A DNA stretch of 64,000 bases from Convivina praedatoris (GCF_933208495.1 NZ_CAKOET010000003.1:1-64000); one strand, 5' to 3'; positions 17,614 to 26,405 are shown, counted from the first letter of the stretch. A program made the numbers and translations. The notes: generated by a model from the sequence alone, not told the origin.

Positions 17614-18168
17614 ATGAGTAAGAATAAATCATTATCAGCGTTAACGATTTCGGCAGCTTTTTTGGCACTTTTGATTGTAATGGGAATGATTCCGGGGATT
17701 CCACTGGGTGTGATTCCAGTACCAATTGTTGTGCAAAATTTAGGAGTCATGTTGATTACGCTCTTATTGGGAACTAAACGGGGAACCGCGGTCATGGCCG
17801 TCTTTCTAATGTTAGTTGCCCTAGGGTTGCCAATTTTATCTGGTGGTCATGGTGGTTGGGTTGTCTTTATGGGCCCCACTGCTGGCTATATTATTTCTTG
17901 GTTATTCATGCCAAGTCTTTATCATGGTATCCTCAAGGTATCACCTAATGCTAGTAGTTGGTGGGTAAAGGGAATTCTACTCTGGGTAATTAGTATTATC
18001 TGGGTTTACGGATTAGGAACTATCTGGTTAAGTATTAGTGTTCATGTACCTTTCTGGTCCGCATTAGCTGGGAATTTATTCTTTGTGATTGGTGATACAA
18101 TTAAAGTAGTTCTGGCAGTTGTGATTGCCATTGCAGTTAAGCGTCTGCCTGCCATGGCAGACCAATAA
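17614..18168 (+). CDS. bioY: Biotin transporter BioY (ECF substrate-binding subunit)
   Basis: A 184-residue membrane protein with six hydrophobic segments. The loop GIPLGVIPVPIVVQNLGVML and the stretch LGLPILSGGHGGWVVFMGPTAGYI are typical BioY signatures. BioY binds biotin in the membrane and works with the shared ECF module (EcfA/A'/T), which is not encoded here. GGGAGGA precedes the ATG. It is followed 11 bases later by birA, forming a biotin uptake and use operon under the inverted repeat at 17531. Confidence 0.95.
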   Translation: MSKNKSLSALTISAAFLALLIVMGMIPGIPLGVIPVPIVVQNLGVMLITLLLGTKRGTAVMAVFLMLVALGLPILSGGHGGWVVFMGPTAGYIISWLFMPSLYHGILKVSPNASSWWVKGILLWVISIIWVYGLGTIWLSISVHVPFWSALAGNLFFVIGDTIKVVLAVVIAIAVKRLPAMADQ

Positions 18169-18179
18169 GGGAGATAAAT

Positions 18180-19175
18180 ATGGTTGAAAGTACCAAAAAC
18201 TTAGTTCTCGCAGAGTTTTTGCATCACCCGCATGAGTGGTTGTCGGGGGATCTTTTGGCCAATCAAATTGGTATCAGCCGTGAGTCCGTTTGGAAAGCAA
18301 TCCGTTCCTTAAAAGCCAGTGGCCATCAAATTGAAAGTAAGAAAAAAAGTGGTTATTATTACCAAGGTAGTTTAAAGTTAGACCCTCAAGTTGTTGCTAG
18401 TCATCAAAATGAAAAACCTGTCGTGAAATTGCTGTGTTACGACGAAGTTGGTTCGACTCAATGGTATGCCAAGGACTATATTAGCCAACACACGATTGAT
18501 ACACCGGTAGCTATTACGGCCGAAGGACAACAAAGTGGTTACGGCCGACAGAAGCGTCATTTTGTTAGCCCCAGCGGACGGGGGATTTATGTCAGTTTGA
18601 TTTTACCAGTGCATGACAACCAATTAATGCCAGGTTTATTGACGACTAGTGCAGCGGTTGCTGTTACTCGCGCTTTATCAGCATTTTTTCCTCAAAAGGA
18701 CTTTAAGTTGAAATGGGTAAACGATTTACTCCTAAATAATCATAAAGTTGGTGGAATTATCACTGAAGCAACGATGGATTTGGAGAGCCAACACTATTCA
18801 GCTGTAATTATTGGTTTAGGGTTGAATTTATTGCCAATTGACTTTTCGTCTGAAATTAAAGCCAAAGCGGGAAGTGTGATGGATGAAAATGATCCGGCAG
18901 TTGATCGAAACGTGATTTTAGCTAAAATTTTGGATGAATTAGTATTGATGTCGACTAACTACCAAAATGGTGCTTACCTAGATGAATATCGACAAAAATT
19001 GATTCTAACGAATCAAGAAGTGACCGTGCAAGTTGGGAGTGATTTCATTAATGGACGGGTAACCGGGGTAGATAATCAAGGTTCTTTGTTGCTAATCAAT
19101 GAGCAGGGGCAACCTGAAACCATTTATAGTGGTGAAGTTACCAAAATTAAATTGTTGTCCAATTTGAATCTATAA
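18180..19175 (+). CDS. birA: Bifunctional biotin-protein ligase/biotin operon repressor
   Basis: A 331-residue Group II BirA. Residues 1-62 form a winged helix-turn-helix (LSGDLLANQIGISRESVWKA). The central ligase domain contains GQQSGYGRQKRHF for biotinyl-AMP binding and KWVNDLLLNNHKVGGI with the catalytic Lys. The C-terminal SH3-like domain covers about 280-331. It attaches biotin to carboxylase subunits such as acetyl-CoA carboxylase BCCP, and with the DNA-binding domain it probably represses bioY-birA when biotin is plentiful. GGGAGA precedes the start. No biotin synthesis genes are nearby, which fits a biotin auxotroph that depends on uptake. Confidence 0.95.
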   Translation: MVESTKNLVLAEFLHHPHEWLSGDLLANQIGISRESVWKAIRSLKASGHQIESKKKSGYYYQGSLKLDPQVVASHQNEKPVVKLLCYDEVGSTQWYAKDYISQHTIDTPVAITAEGQQSGYGRQKRHFVSPSGRGIYVSLILPVHDNQLMPGLLTTSAAVAVTRALSAFFPQKDFKLKWVNDLLLNNHKVGGIITEATMDLESQHYSAVIIGLGLNLLPIDFSSEIKAKAGSVMDENDPAVDRNVILAKILDELVLMSTNYQNGAYLDEYRQKLILTNQEVTVQVGSDFINGRVTGVDNQGSLLLINEQGQPETIYSGEVTKIKLLSNLNL

Positions 19176-19208
19176 AAAATGACACTATCATCACGATAGT
19201 GTCATTTT
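19174..19208. terminator. Bidirectional terminator between birA and ilvE
   Basis: AAAATGACACTATC-ATCAC-GATAGTGTCATTTT: a perfect 14-bp stem with A/T-rich flanks on both sides, serving the convergent genes. Confidence 0.93.
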
Positions 19209-19213
19209 GGTCC

Positions 19214-20254
19214 TTACTTAAGCGGGACATCGACCACCCAGCCTTCAGGGCCAGGTTCATCCCCATTTTGAATAGCAGTTAGGCGATCATACAGCTTTTG
19301 GGTCCAAGGACCGACTTCGGTTTCGGAGTAGAAGACATGCTTCTTACCGTTATGGGTAATGGATCCAACCGGAGAGATGACCGCTGCTGTACCCATAGCA
19401 CCAGCTTCAGCGAATTGATCCAAATCATTGATTGAAATGGTCGTTTCTTCTGGTTGTAAGCCCATTTCTTCGGCCAAAGCCAAAAGCGAGTACTTAGTAA
19501 CAGATGGTAGGATAGAAGGTGACTTGGGTGTTAAGAAACGGCCATCTTTGGTAATTCCAAAGAAGTTAGCTGAACCCAACTCTTCAATGTTTTCATGCAA
19601 TCGTGGATCCAAGTAAACTACATCAGAATAACCGGCTTCGTGAGCTTCTTTGCCTGGTAACATAGAAGCTGCGTAGTTTCCCCCTGCCTTAGCCTGACCA
19701 GTACCACCATGGGCAGCGCGGTCATAAGAATTAGTGACATAGGCAGTTGGCGTCAAGCCCCCTTTATAATAGGCACCAACGGGTGTCGCATAAACTTCGA
19801 ATACATACTCATCGGCTGGATGGACACCAACGACGGGACCATTCCCAATTTCAAAGGGACGAAGGTAAAGGGTTGCACCGGTACCATAGGGAGGTACAAA
19901 ATCTTGGTTAGCCTTAACAACTTCTTTTAGTGCTTCTACAAATTGTTCCTGAGGGAATTCAGCCATAAGCAAACGATCAGCCGAGCGTTGAATACGGGCG
20001 GCATTCATGTCTGGACGAAAAAGATTAACACCGCCATCTTTACGTCGATAAGCTTTCAAACCTTCAAAAATATTTTGCCCATAATGGAGGCCGGTGGCTG
20101 CCTCATGGACAGGCAAGGTTGATGAGGTTTCCAATCCCCCAGCATTCCACTGACCGGCCTTGTAATAGGCGCGGTAACGGTAGGGTAGGTCATGATATTC
20201 AAAACCCAAATCATTCCAATCAAAGTCACTAGGCTGTGCTTTTTTCTCAGTCAT
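19214..20254 (-). CDS. ilvE: Branched-chain amino acid aminotransferase
   Basis: A 346-residue PLP-dependent class IV aminotransferase. Visible signatures are HYGQNIFEGLKAYR near residue 60, GQAKAGGNYAAS with the PLP Lys near 190, and EELGSANFFG near 230, all typical of BCAT. It converts leucine, isoleucine and valine to their 2-oxo acids with 2-oxoglutarate; in lactic acid bacteria this is the first step of branched-chain amino acid breakdown to flavour compounds. AGGAGG lies seven bases before the ATG. It is monocistronic. A striking palindrome at 20282 lies in its promoter region. Confidence 0.95.
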   Translation of the reverse strand: MTEKKAQPSDFDWNDLGFEYHDLPYRYRAYYKAGQWNAGGLETSSTLPVHEAATGLHYGQNIFEGLKAYRRKDGGVNLFRPDMNAARIQRSADRLLMAEFPQEQFVEALKEVVKANQDFVPPYGTGATLYLRPFEIGNGPVVGVHPADEYVFEVYATPVGAYYKGGLTPTAYVTNSYDRAAHGGTGQAKAGGNYAASMLPGKEAHEAGYSDVVYLDPRLHENIEELGSANFFGITKDGRFLTPKSPSILPSVTKYSLLALAEEMGLQPEETTISINDLDQFAEAGAMGTAAVISPVGSITHNGKKHVFYSETEVGPWTQKLYDRLTAIQNGDEPGPEGWVVDVPLK

Positions 20255-20281
20255 CTAAATGCCTCCTGTATATATTATGAA

Positions 20282-20309
20282 ATTTACATTAAAATTTTAT
20301 AATGTAAAT
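20282..20309. promoter_or_regulatory. Palindromic operator candidate upstream of ilvE
   Basis: A perfect 10-bp inverted repeat ATTTACATTA - 8 A/T bases - TAATGTAAAT, 28 bp overall, 27 bases before the ilvE start. No T-tract follows, so a protein binding site is more likely than a terminator. It does not match the CodY consensus (AATTTTCWGAAAATT). The binding factor is unknown. Confidence 0.5.
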
Positions 20310-20404
20310 ATAACTCTTCGCTGGTAAAAATAAAAGGTGTAATTTAAATTCTGTTAGAATAGCAATAGACCATTATTCATTCGAATGAAATATAAGGAGT
20401 CAGC

Positions 20405-21001
20405 ATGCGTTTTATCTTAGCTTCCAATAATTCTGCAAAAACTCAAGAAATAGCGATTTTAGCGCAAGAGATGGGTCAAAAGATTATCAATTATCGTGAC
20501 CTATCCAATCAGAAATTAACTTTTCCAGTGGAAAGTACCAATTCTCAGCGGCATAATGCCCTAACCAAGGCTCGGTTTATTCACCAAGCTTTTCCAGATG
20601 AATATGTTTTAGCTGATGATACCGGTTTATATTTAGACGCCTATCCGCAGCGTTTTGGTGTGGTAACCGCCCGCGAGTTTAAAGAAAAAGGAATTATTGG
20701 CACCCAGGCGGAACAAGAGTATATTTTGAGCTTGTACCAACCAAAACAGGATCGCTCGGCTTGTCTTTTAGCGGTGATGGCCCTGATTACACCGAGTGGA
20801 CAGGAACTATTGGCTTGGGGCAAAGGAGGCGTGCGAATTGCTGATAATATTCGTGGTGGTCAATGGCTAGATGGCTTAGATAATATTTTAGAAGCTGAAA
20901 ATGGCTTAACGCTTTCGGAAATGTCTCTGGAGGAAGTTGTGAGTTACCATGATCGTTCCCGAGCCTTTGCTACCTTGCTAAAGGCTTTTCCAAAAGGCTA
21001 A
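20405..21001 (+). CDS. Ham1/RdgB-like non-canonical purine NTP pyrophosphatase
   Basis: A 198-residue protein starting MRFILASNNSAKTQEIAIL, the phosphate-binding SNNxxK motif of the Ham1 family, and with VLADDTGLYLDAYP matching the ADDSGL motif. The family hydrolyses dITP and XTP to clean the nucleotide pool. The C-terminal part is unusual: the common SFDPIF...SHR region reads WLDGLDNILEAE ... YHDRSRAF, so substrate choice may differ from RdgB. AAGGAG lies before the ATG. The neighbour is a dihydrouridine synthase gene. Confidence 0.75.
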   Translation: MRFILASNNSAKTQEIAILAQEMGQKIINYRDLSNQKLTFPVESTNSQRHNALTKARFIHQAFPDEYVLADDTGLYLDAYPQRFGVVTAREFKEKGIIGTQAEQEYILSLYQPKQDRSACLLAVMALITPSGQELLAWGKGGVRIADNIRGGQWLDGLDNILEAENGLTLSEMSLEEVVSYHDRSRAFATLLKAFPKG

Positions 21002-21055
21002 ACCGTGCTAAAATAGCGGAGTTCGTTTTACGGTATTTGTTGACAGGAGAATCTA

Positions 21056-22087
21056 ATGAGTGTTAAATTGAGTCCTTATTGGCAAGAAATAGTGGCCAAT
21101 GCTAAAAATCCAGATGGGTCATCACGACCATTTTTTAGTATGGCGCCAATGGAAGCTGTAACTGATACGGTTTTTCGCCGGGTAATTGCCCAATCAGCTG
21201 GACCGGACGTTTACTATACCGAGTTTACTAATGCTAGCTCAATGGTTCATCCCAAGGCAAAATTTTCCGTACAAGGACGCTTGGCTGTAGCCCCCGGCGA
21301 ACAGCAACCGATTGCGCAACTGTGGGGTTCACGTCCTGAAGAATTAGCTGGAGCAGTTAAATTATTGCCGGAAATGGGTTATCAAGCCGTTGATTTGAAC
21401 ATGGGTTGTCCAGATGGTACGGTGATTAAAAATAGCGCTGGTTCTGATTTAATTCGGCATCCCGACCGGGCGCTGGCCTTAATTGAAGCTGGCAAGCAGG
21501 CTGGCATACCACTCTCTGTCAAAACGCGATTGGGCTTTTACCGAGCCGAAGAGTTCCGAGAATGGTTACCAATCTTACTGCAGGCGGATATTCAAGTTCT
21601 AACGGTACATTTACGTTCCCGTAAGGAGATGTCCAAAGCACCGGCCCACTATGAATACATTGATGAAATTCTAGCCATGCGCGATGAACTAGCGCCTCAA
21701 ACCCTAATTCAATTTAACGGCGATATTGCTGATTATCAGGCTGGGATGGCTTTAGTTAAGGAACATCCTGGCATTGATGGCATCATGATTGGCCGGGGTG
21801 TGTTAGAAAATCCGTACGCCTTTGAACCGGTGGTTCAAAAACATAGCTTGGCGGAATCAATTGGCTTGTTGGAATTACAATTACAACTGTTTGACGAAGT
21901 CAATACGGCCAAAATGCCCAAGCACTTTGAAGCCTTGAAACGGTACTTTAAGATTTACTTGCGGGGCTTTCCGCATGCGGCTCATCTACGTTTGCAGTTA
22001 ATGGAAACGCACAGTACCGCGGAAGTGCGAGAGATTTTAATGGCTGAAAAACCACGAGTATTGGCTTTTGATCAAGGGCAAGCTTGA
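21056..22087 (+). CDS. dus: tRNA-dihydrouridine synthase (DusB-like)
   Basis: A 343-residue FMN enzyme of the Dus family. Signatures are SMAPMEAVTDTVFRRV at the N-terminus, QLWGSRPEEL, VDLNMGCPDGTVIKNSAGS with the catalytic Cys, SVKTRLGF, and DGIMIGRGVLENPYAF for FMN phosphate binding. It reduces specific uridines in tRNA D-loops with NADPH. The TNASSMVHPKAK segment replaces the usual TEM...; the protein is a divergent member, so the exact target uridine is not predicted. GACAGGAGA precedes the start. Confidence 0.9.
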   Translation: MSVKLSPYWQEIVANAKNPDGSSRPFFSMAPMEAVTDTVFRRVIAQSAGPDVYYTEFTNASSMVHPKAKFSVQGRLAVAPGEQQPIAQLWGSRPEELAGAVKLLPEMGYQAVDLNMGCPDGTVIKNSAGSDLIRHPDRALALIEAGKQAGIPLSVKTRLGFYRAEEFREWLPILLQADIQVLTVHLRSRKEMSKAPAHYEYIDEILAMRDELAPQTLIQFNGDIADYQAGMALVKEHPGIDGIMIGRGVLENPYAFEPVVQKHSLAESIGLLELQLQLFDEVNTAKMPKHFEALKRYFKIYLRGFPHAAHLRLQLMETHSTAEVREILMAEKPRVLAFDQGQA

Positions 22088-22122
22088 GTTTTATTGGTAA
22101 ATAATTTAATAATTTTTTGGTT

Positions 22123-22181
22123 GAGGTCATACTCAAGGCGGACACTTGCGGGGGAGCGGTGTTCCTTTGAGTGGCCTTTTT
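22123..22181 (+). terminator. Terminator of dus
   Basis: Stem AGGTCATACTCAAGG ... CCTTTGAGTGGCCT with a long GC-rich loop and a run of T residues. Confidence 0.8.
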
Positions 22182-22201
22182 GTTTGAAATGAAAGTGAGA
22201 A

Positions 22202-23362
22202 ATGATGTTATTAATGAATTTAATAATCGTTTTATTAGCCAGTCTATTTTTTAGTTACCTAGCTAATTGCATCAAGTTACCTCTAGTGGTGGGACAATTA
22301 GTCGCAGGAATTGTCATTGGGCCAGCCCTTTTAAATTGGGTTAAGCCTAGCACAGTCTTGGAATTTTTGGCAGAAATTGGCTTGATAGCTTTAATGTTTT
22401 TAGCCGGTTTAGATAGTAATCTGGCCCTGTTAAAAAGATATCTTAAACCGGCGACAGTGGTCGCTTTAACTGGTGTCGTCGTCCCCTTATTTTCTTTTTT
22501 ATATTTAGGCTGGCAATTTCATTATTCTGGCCAGTATACCTGGCTGTTGGCCGTATTATTTTCAGCAACCTCTGTTTCAATTACGGCCCAAGTATTGAGT
22601 CAGTATAATCGTTTGGATTCGGTTGCGGGGGTCACCATTTTAGGTGCAGCTGTGGTTGATGATCTTTTGGCTGTTTTAATGTGGGCCTTCTACGCTGCCT
22701 ATTTTAAGATCAATGGGGCAAGTGGTAGTCAGCCGTTGTGGTTGCAATTAATGGTCTTACTGACTACGTTAATTTTGTTGGTGGTCTTTTTATGGCAGGT
22801 CATGCCACGGCTAATTAATTTGATTAATCAGGTTGATTTACCAGGCTTTTTTGGTGGTTTTTGTCTTTTATTTTTGCTGGGGTTGAGCTACCTAACCGAA
22901 CAGGTAGGCCTTTCCAGTGCAATTACTGCCTTTTTGATTGGTTTGTTGTTGGCACAATCGTCTTTTAAAAAGAAAATTCAAAATCAAATAGTGCCCTTTG
23001 GAGAAAATTTTTTAATACCAGTTTTCTTTGTTGGGATTGGTTTAAATATTACATTCAAAGGCCAATTAAGTCAGCTTTTAGTCATTGTATTGATGACGCT
23101 GATAGCTGTTTTTTCTAAGTGGTTAGGGGCTGCTGCCGGTGCAAAAATCATGAAGATTAATCGATTAGACAGTGCCATGATCGGAACCGGCATGGTTTCT
23201 CGGGGAGAGATGGCCTTGGTAATTGCTAATTTAGCTTTGGGGAGCAATGTTTTAACAGCTAAAAGTTATGCCACTTTAAGTATTGTGATTCTCTTAACGA
23301 CTATTTTCACGCCCATTGTTTTAAGATGGCAATTAGGCATAAATGGTCGGGCGAATTTTTAA
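22202..23362 (+). CDS. Monovalent cation:proton antiporter (CPA2/Kef-type)
   Basis: A 386-residue membrane protein with about 12 hydrophobic segments in the Na+/H+ exchanger fold. Family marks are KLPLVVGQLVAGIVIGP at residues 25-41, FSATSVSITAQVL, and GAAVVDDLLAVLMW with the two adjacent Asp expected for proton-coupled transport in CPA2 proteins. It ends soon after the last helix, with no TrkA_N or other regulatory domain. Likely role: Na+ or K+ export and pH homeostasis. The ribosome binding site is weak (GTGAGA). The last 37 bases overlap the promoter region of murE. Confidence 0.88.
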   Translation: MMLLMNLIIVLLASLFFSYLANCIKLPLVVGQLVAGIVIGPALLNWVKPSTVLEFLAEIGLIALMFLAGLDSNLALLKRYLKPATVVALTGVVVPLFSFLYLGWQFHYSGQYTWLLAVLFSATSVSITAQVLSQYNRLDSVAGVTILGAAVVDDLLAVLMWAFYAAYFKINGASGSQPLWLQLMVLLTTLILLVVFLWQVMPRLINLINQVDLPGFFGGFCLLFLLGLSYLTEQVGLSSAITAFLIGLLLAQSSFKKKIQNQIVPFGENFLIPVFFVGIGLNITFKGQLSQLLVIVLMTLIAVFSKWLGAAAGAKIMKINRLDSAMIGTGMVSRGEMALVIANLALGSNVLTAKSYATLSIVILLTTIFTPIVLRWQLGINGRANF

Positions 23363-23367
23363 TGGTT

Positions 23368-23376
23368 TGCTATAAT
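23368..23376 (+). promoter_or_regulatory. Extended -10 promoter placed for a leaderless murE transcript
   Basis: TGC-TATAAT at 23368-23376 is a perfect extended -10. Transcription should start six to seven bases beyond the box, which is at or next to the murE ATG at 23383. No good -35 and no Shine-Dalgarno sequence is present. Confidence 0.5.
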
Positions 23377-23382
23377 GTTGGT

Positions 23383-24873
23383 ATGCAATTAACTAGTCAA
23401 AAAATCACCCAAATACTTAATCAACATCAACTTTTAAAAGATGCTCCCCAAGGAGATAATTTACTTTTTGAGTTTTTACACTATGATAGTCGGCAGGTGC
23501 GACCTGACACCTTATTTGTTGTCAAAGGGGCCTTCAAAGCTGAATATCTACAAGGAATAACTGGCGTTAGCGCTCTGGTGACAGAAAAATCTCTGGCATG
23601 GGACGGCCCCCAATGGATTGTTACTGATAGTCAAAAAGCTTTGGCGATTTTGTCAATGGCCTATTTTGACTATCCACAAAAGCAATTATGGATTGGTGCC
23701 TTTACTGGAACAAAGGGAAAGACAACTGCTGCTTATTTTGCTTACTACATGTTAAAAGCAGCTACGGGCAATAAAACTGCCTTGTTTTCCACGGTTGATC
23801 GCATTACGGGCCCAGCCAACAAAGACCGGCATAAGTCTGATTTAACGACGCCGGAATCTTATGAACTTTTTAAAGATATGCGTCGGGCCGTCGATAATGG
23901 CATGACTCATTTGGTGATGGAAGTTAGTTCTCAGGCCTTTTTACGTAATCGAGTTTATGGCTTGGATTATCAAGTTGGTGCTTTTTTGAATATTTCCCCA
24001 GATCATATCGGCCCTAATGAACATCCGACCTTCGAGGACTATCTTGCTCATAAGTTGATGCTTTTTGATCATTCTGAGCAGGTGATTGTTAATGCTGAAA
24101 CCGATCACTTAGAGAAAATTATGAATCGGGCGCAAAAAAATCATGACCATATTTACACCTATGGCACTGGGGGTGAGTTCACCTATGTTTCTCATGAAAG
24201 TGCGATTCATGAGAGCCGTTTTACCGTTAATGCCTGCCCACTAACTGAGATGGAAGGGGATTACCGTCTAAATGTACCTGGTGATTTTAATGAGTCTAAT
24301 GCCGTGGCTGCTTTGATCATGGTTGCTTTAGCTGGTGCTAAGCACGGCGACATGGTACAGGGTCTTGATCAGGTTGTCATCCCAGGACGGATGTTAAGTT
24401 TGCCAATTGCTGGGCACGGCGTAACCTTTGTGGATTATGCTCACAATTATGCCTCCATGTCAGCTTTACTTAGTTTTGCCCAGGATCAGTATCCTGACGG
24501 CAAGGTGATTGTCGTAGTTGGTTCACCTGGGAATAAAGGGGTATCCAGGCGAGCTGATTTTGGAAAAATAATTTCTAAGTTAGCTGATGAAGTCTTTTTG
24601 ACGGCTGATGACCCTCAGTATGAGAATCCACAAGCAATTGCTCAAGAAATTGCCCAACATATTACCAATCCAAGCGTGAAGATTCACTATCAAATGGATC
24701 GGATTAAAGCAATCCATACGGCGATTGATGGGGCTGGTCCTGAAGACATTGTTGTTGTGGCGGGTAAGGGCGAAGATCCTTACCAAAAGATTAATGGCCA
24801 AGATGTGCCTTATATTGGTGATTATGCGGTGGTAGTGGCTTATCAAAAGCAGGAAGCATTGTTAGATGACTGA
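23383..24873 (+). CDS. murE: UDP-MurNAc-tripeptide synthetase (probable L-lysine-adding MurE)
   Basis: A 496-residue Mur ligase. The start at 23383 (MQLTSQKITQILNQHQLL) begins the MurE N-domain; the longer frame from 23326 lies inside the antiporter gene. The ATP-binding loop is GAFTGTKGKTTAAYF. The segment VEVSSQAF-type reads MEVSSQAFLRNRV, and the substrate loop reads DDPQYENP, not the DNPR motif of diaminopimelate-adding enzymes, so lysine (or ornithine) addition at position 3 is expected. It works in cytosolic peptidoglycan precursor synthesis. It overlaps coaBC by eight bases. No Shine-Dalgarno is seen; see the promoter at 23368. Confidence 0.9.
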   Translation: MQLTSQKITQILNQHQLLKDAPQGDNLLFEFLHYDSRQVRPDTLFVVKGAFKAEYLQGITGVSALVTEKSLAWDGPQWIVTDSQKALAILSMAYFDYPQKQLWIGAFTGTKGKTTAAYFAYYMLKAATGNKTALFSTVDRITGPANKDRHKSDLTTPESYELFKDMRRAVDNGMTHLVMEVSSQAFLRNRVYGLDYQVGAFLNISPDHIGPNEHPTFEDYLAHKLMLFDHSEQVIVNAETDHLEKIMNRAQKNHDHIYTYGTGGEFTYVSHESAIHESRFTVNACPLTEMEGDYRLNVPGDFNESNAVAALIMVALAGAKHGDMVQGLDQVVIPGRMLSLPIAGHGVTFVDYAHNYASMSALLSFAQDQYPDGKVIVVVGSPGNKGVSRRADFGKIISKLADEVFLTADDPQYENPQAIAQEIAQHITNPSVKIHYQMDRIKAIHTAIDGAGPEDIVVVAGKGEDPYQKINGQDVPYIGDYAVVVAYQKQEALLDD

Positions 24874-26095
24874 TTGGTACACGGATAAAAAAATTTTACT
24901 AGCTGTTTCTGGTGGTATTGCAGCCTACAAGGCAGCTGAGTTAACTCGCCTATTAATTAAGCAGGGGGCTCAAGTTCGACTGATGATGACTCAAGCAGCC
25001 CAAAATTTTATTCCAGCTAAGACTTTGGCGATTTTATCGCAAAATCCCGTGTTAACGGATGATAGCTGGCAAAGAGATGTAGCTGCTGTGGATCATGTGA
25101 CTTGGGCCAATTGGGCCGATGTAGTTTTAGTGGTACCGGCGACCGCTAATATAATCGGAAAGATTGCCCAAGGTTTGGCCGATGATGTGGTATCAACAAC
25201 GATTATGGCCAGTCGGGCTGATAAAATTTTGGCACCGGCCATGAATGATGGTATGTGGGCTAGCCCAGCGGTACAACGCAATGTTAGCCAATTGAAAGCC
25301 GATGGCTGGCTAATCATTAATCCAGTTACTGGTTTTTTGGCCGAAGGCTATGAAGGAACCGGTCGTTTAGCGAATTTGACTGAAATTGTGAGTCAGGTAC
25401 CAATTCGGGTATTAGCTCAAGTCGATAACATTTTAAAGGATAAACAGGTGGTAATTACCGCTGGGGGTACGCAAGAGGCACTAGATCCGGTTCGTTATTT
25501 AACCAACCGTTCTTCTGGTAAGATGGGGTATGCCTTGGCTGAGGCAGCCGCTGAACGTGGTGCTCAGGTTATCTTGATTGCAACAGTTGATCGCCCAGTA
25601 CCTTATGGTGTAAAACTTATTAAGGTTAATGATGCTCAATCTATGTTAGGTGCAGTAAAACAGTATTTACCAACTGCGAGTGTATTTATTGCAGCCGCTG
25701 CAGTTTCTGATTTTCGGCCAGCCCAATTGGCCGAAAATAAAATTAAGAAAACTCCTGGACAGACGAGTTGGCAGTTAGCTTTAACTTTGAATCCAGATAT
25801 TTTAGCAACTGTTGGTCAAGCAAAAGGCCCAAGACAAGTTGTTGTTGGTTTTGCTGCAGAAACTCAGGATTTAGCTGACAATGCGCAAAAAAAGCTAGTT
25901 AGCAAAGGAGCCGACATGATTGTTGCTAATGATGTTAGTGAGCAAGCGGCTGGTTTTAATAGTGATAATAATGCGGTGACCCTTTTTATCAAAAATCGAT
26001 TACCGCAACCAGTGGCATTAGCCAATAAGTTAGTTATTGCGCGTGAAATCATGGATCAAACAATGGCCTTGCTAGCCAGTAAGGTGCTAGAATAA
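24866..26095 (+). CDS. coaBC: CoaBC: phosphopantothenoylcysteine decarboxylase/phosphopantothenate-cysteine ligase
   Basis: A 409-residue fusion enzyme for two steps of coenzyme A synthesis. The CoaC flavoprotein domain (1-185) shows VSGGIAAYKAAEL, the active His at residue 77 (AAVDHVTW), and PAMNDGMW at 124-131. The CoaB domain (about 193-409) shows TAGGTQEALDPVRYLTNRSSGKMG, AAAVSDFRP and KIKK. The usual Cys of the ACG motif in CoaC is Glu at residue 160 (LAEGYEGTGR), a change that should affect reduction of the enethiol intermediate if the family mechanism holds. Translation is probably coupled to murE by the eight-base overlap. Confidence 0.93.
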   Translation: MTDWYTDKKILLAVSGGIAAYKAAELTRLLIKQGAQVRLMMTQAAQNFIPAKTLAILSQNPVLTDDSWQRDVAAVDHVTWANWADVVLVVPATANIIGKIAQGLADDVVSTTIMASRADKILAPAMNDGMWASPAVQRNVSQLKADGWLIINPVTGFLAEGYEGTGRLANLTEIVSQVPIRVLAQVDNILKDKQVVITAGGTQEALDPVRYLTNRSSGKMGYALAEAAAERGAQVILIATVDRPVPYGVKLIKVNDAQSMLGAVKQYLPTASVFIAAAAVSDFRPAQLAENKIKKTPGQTSWQLALTLNPDILATVGQAKGPRQVVVGFAAETQDLADNAQKKLVSKGADMIVANDVSEQAAGFNSDNNAVTLFIKNRLPQPVALANKLVIAREIMDQTMALLASKVLE

Positions 26096-26147
26096 AGCAT
26101 TTAAGTATGGTAAAATAATGTTTCATGTAAGGTGAACGGAGGCCCAA

Positions 26148-26405
26148 ATGAGTAAGGCAGAAGAAGAACAAGCTGCAAAGTTTCATGTAGGGGATGTCCT
26201 ATTGGCCCCTGCCTATGGCAATTTAGAAAAACCATTTACCGGTAAAGTTGAAAAAGTTTACGAAAATGCATTATTGGTTGAAATTGTTGAGAATGCACCG
26301 GCTGACCAACCAGCAGTTAACGAAATGAACCATCGGGCCATTGTCCGTATGGCTGACGTTGAGGTAATCCAGGCTGCTCCAACTCCAGAAGAACAAGAAG
26401 ATTAA
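26148..26405 (+). CDS. DUF2187 family small protein
   Basis: An 85-residue acidic protein with a KOW/SH3-like core: FHVGDVLLAPAYGNLEKPFTGKVEKVYENALLVEI, followed by NHRAIVRMADVEVI. This is the DUF2187 (YkvS-like) pattern, found across Lactobacillales and of unknown function. The C-terminal tail is Pro/Glu-rich. GAACGGAGG precedes the ATG. It stands alone between coaBC and argS, with a terminator downstream. Confidence 0.7.
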   Translation: MSKAEEEQAAKFHVGDVLLAPAYGNLEKPFTGKVEKVYENALLVEIVENAPADQPAVNEMNHRAIVRMADVEVIQAAPTPEEQED

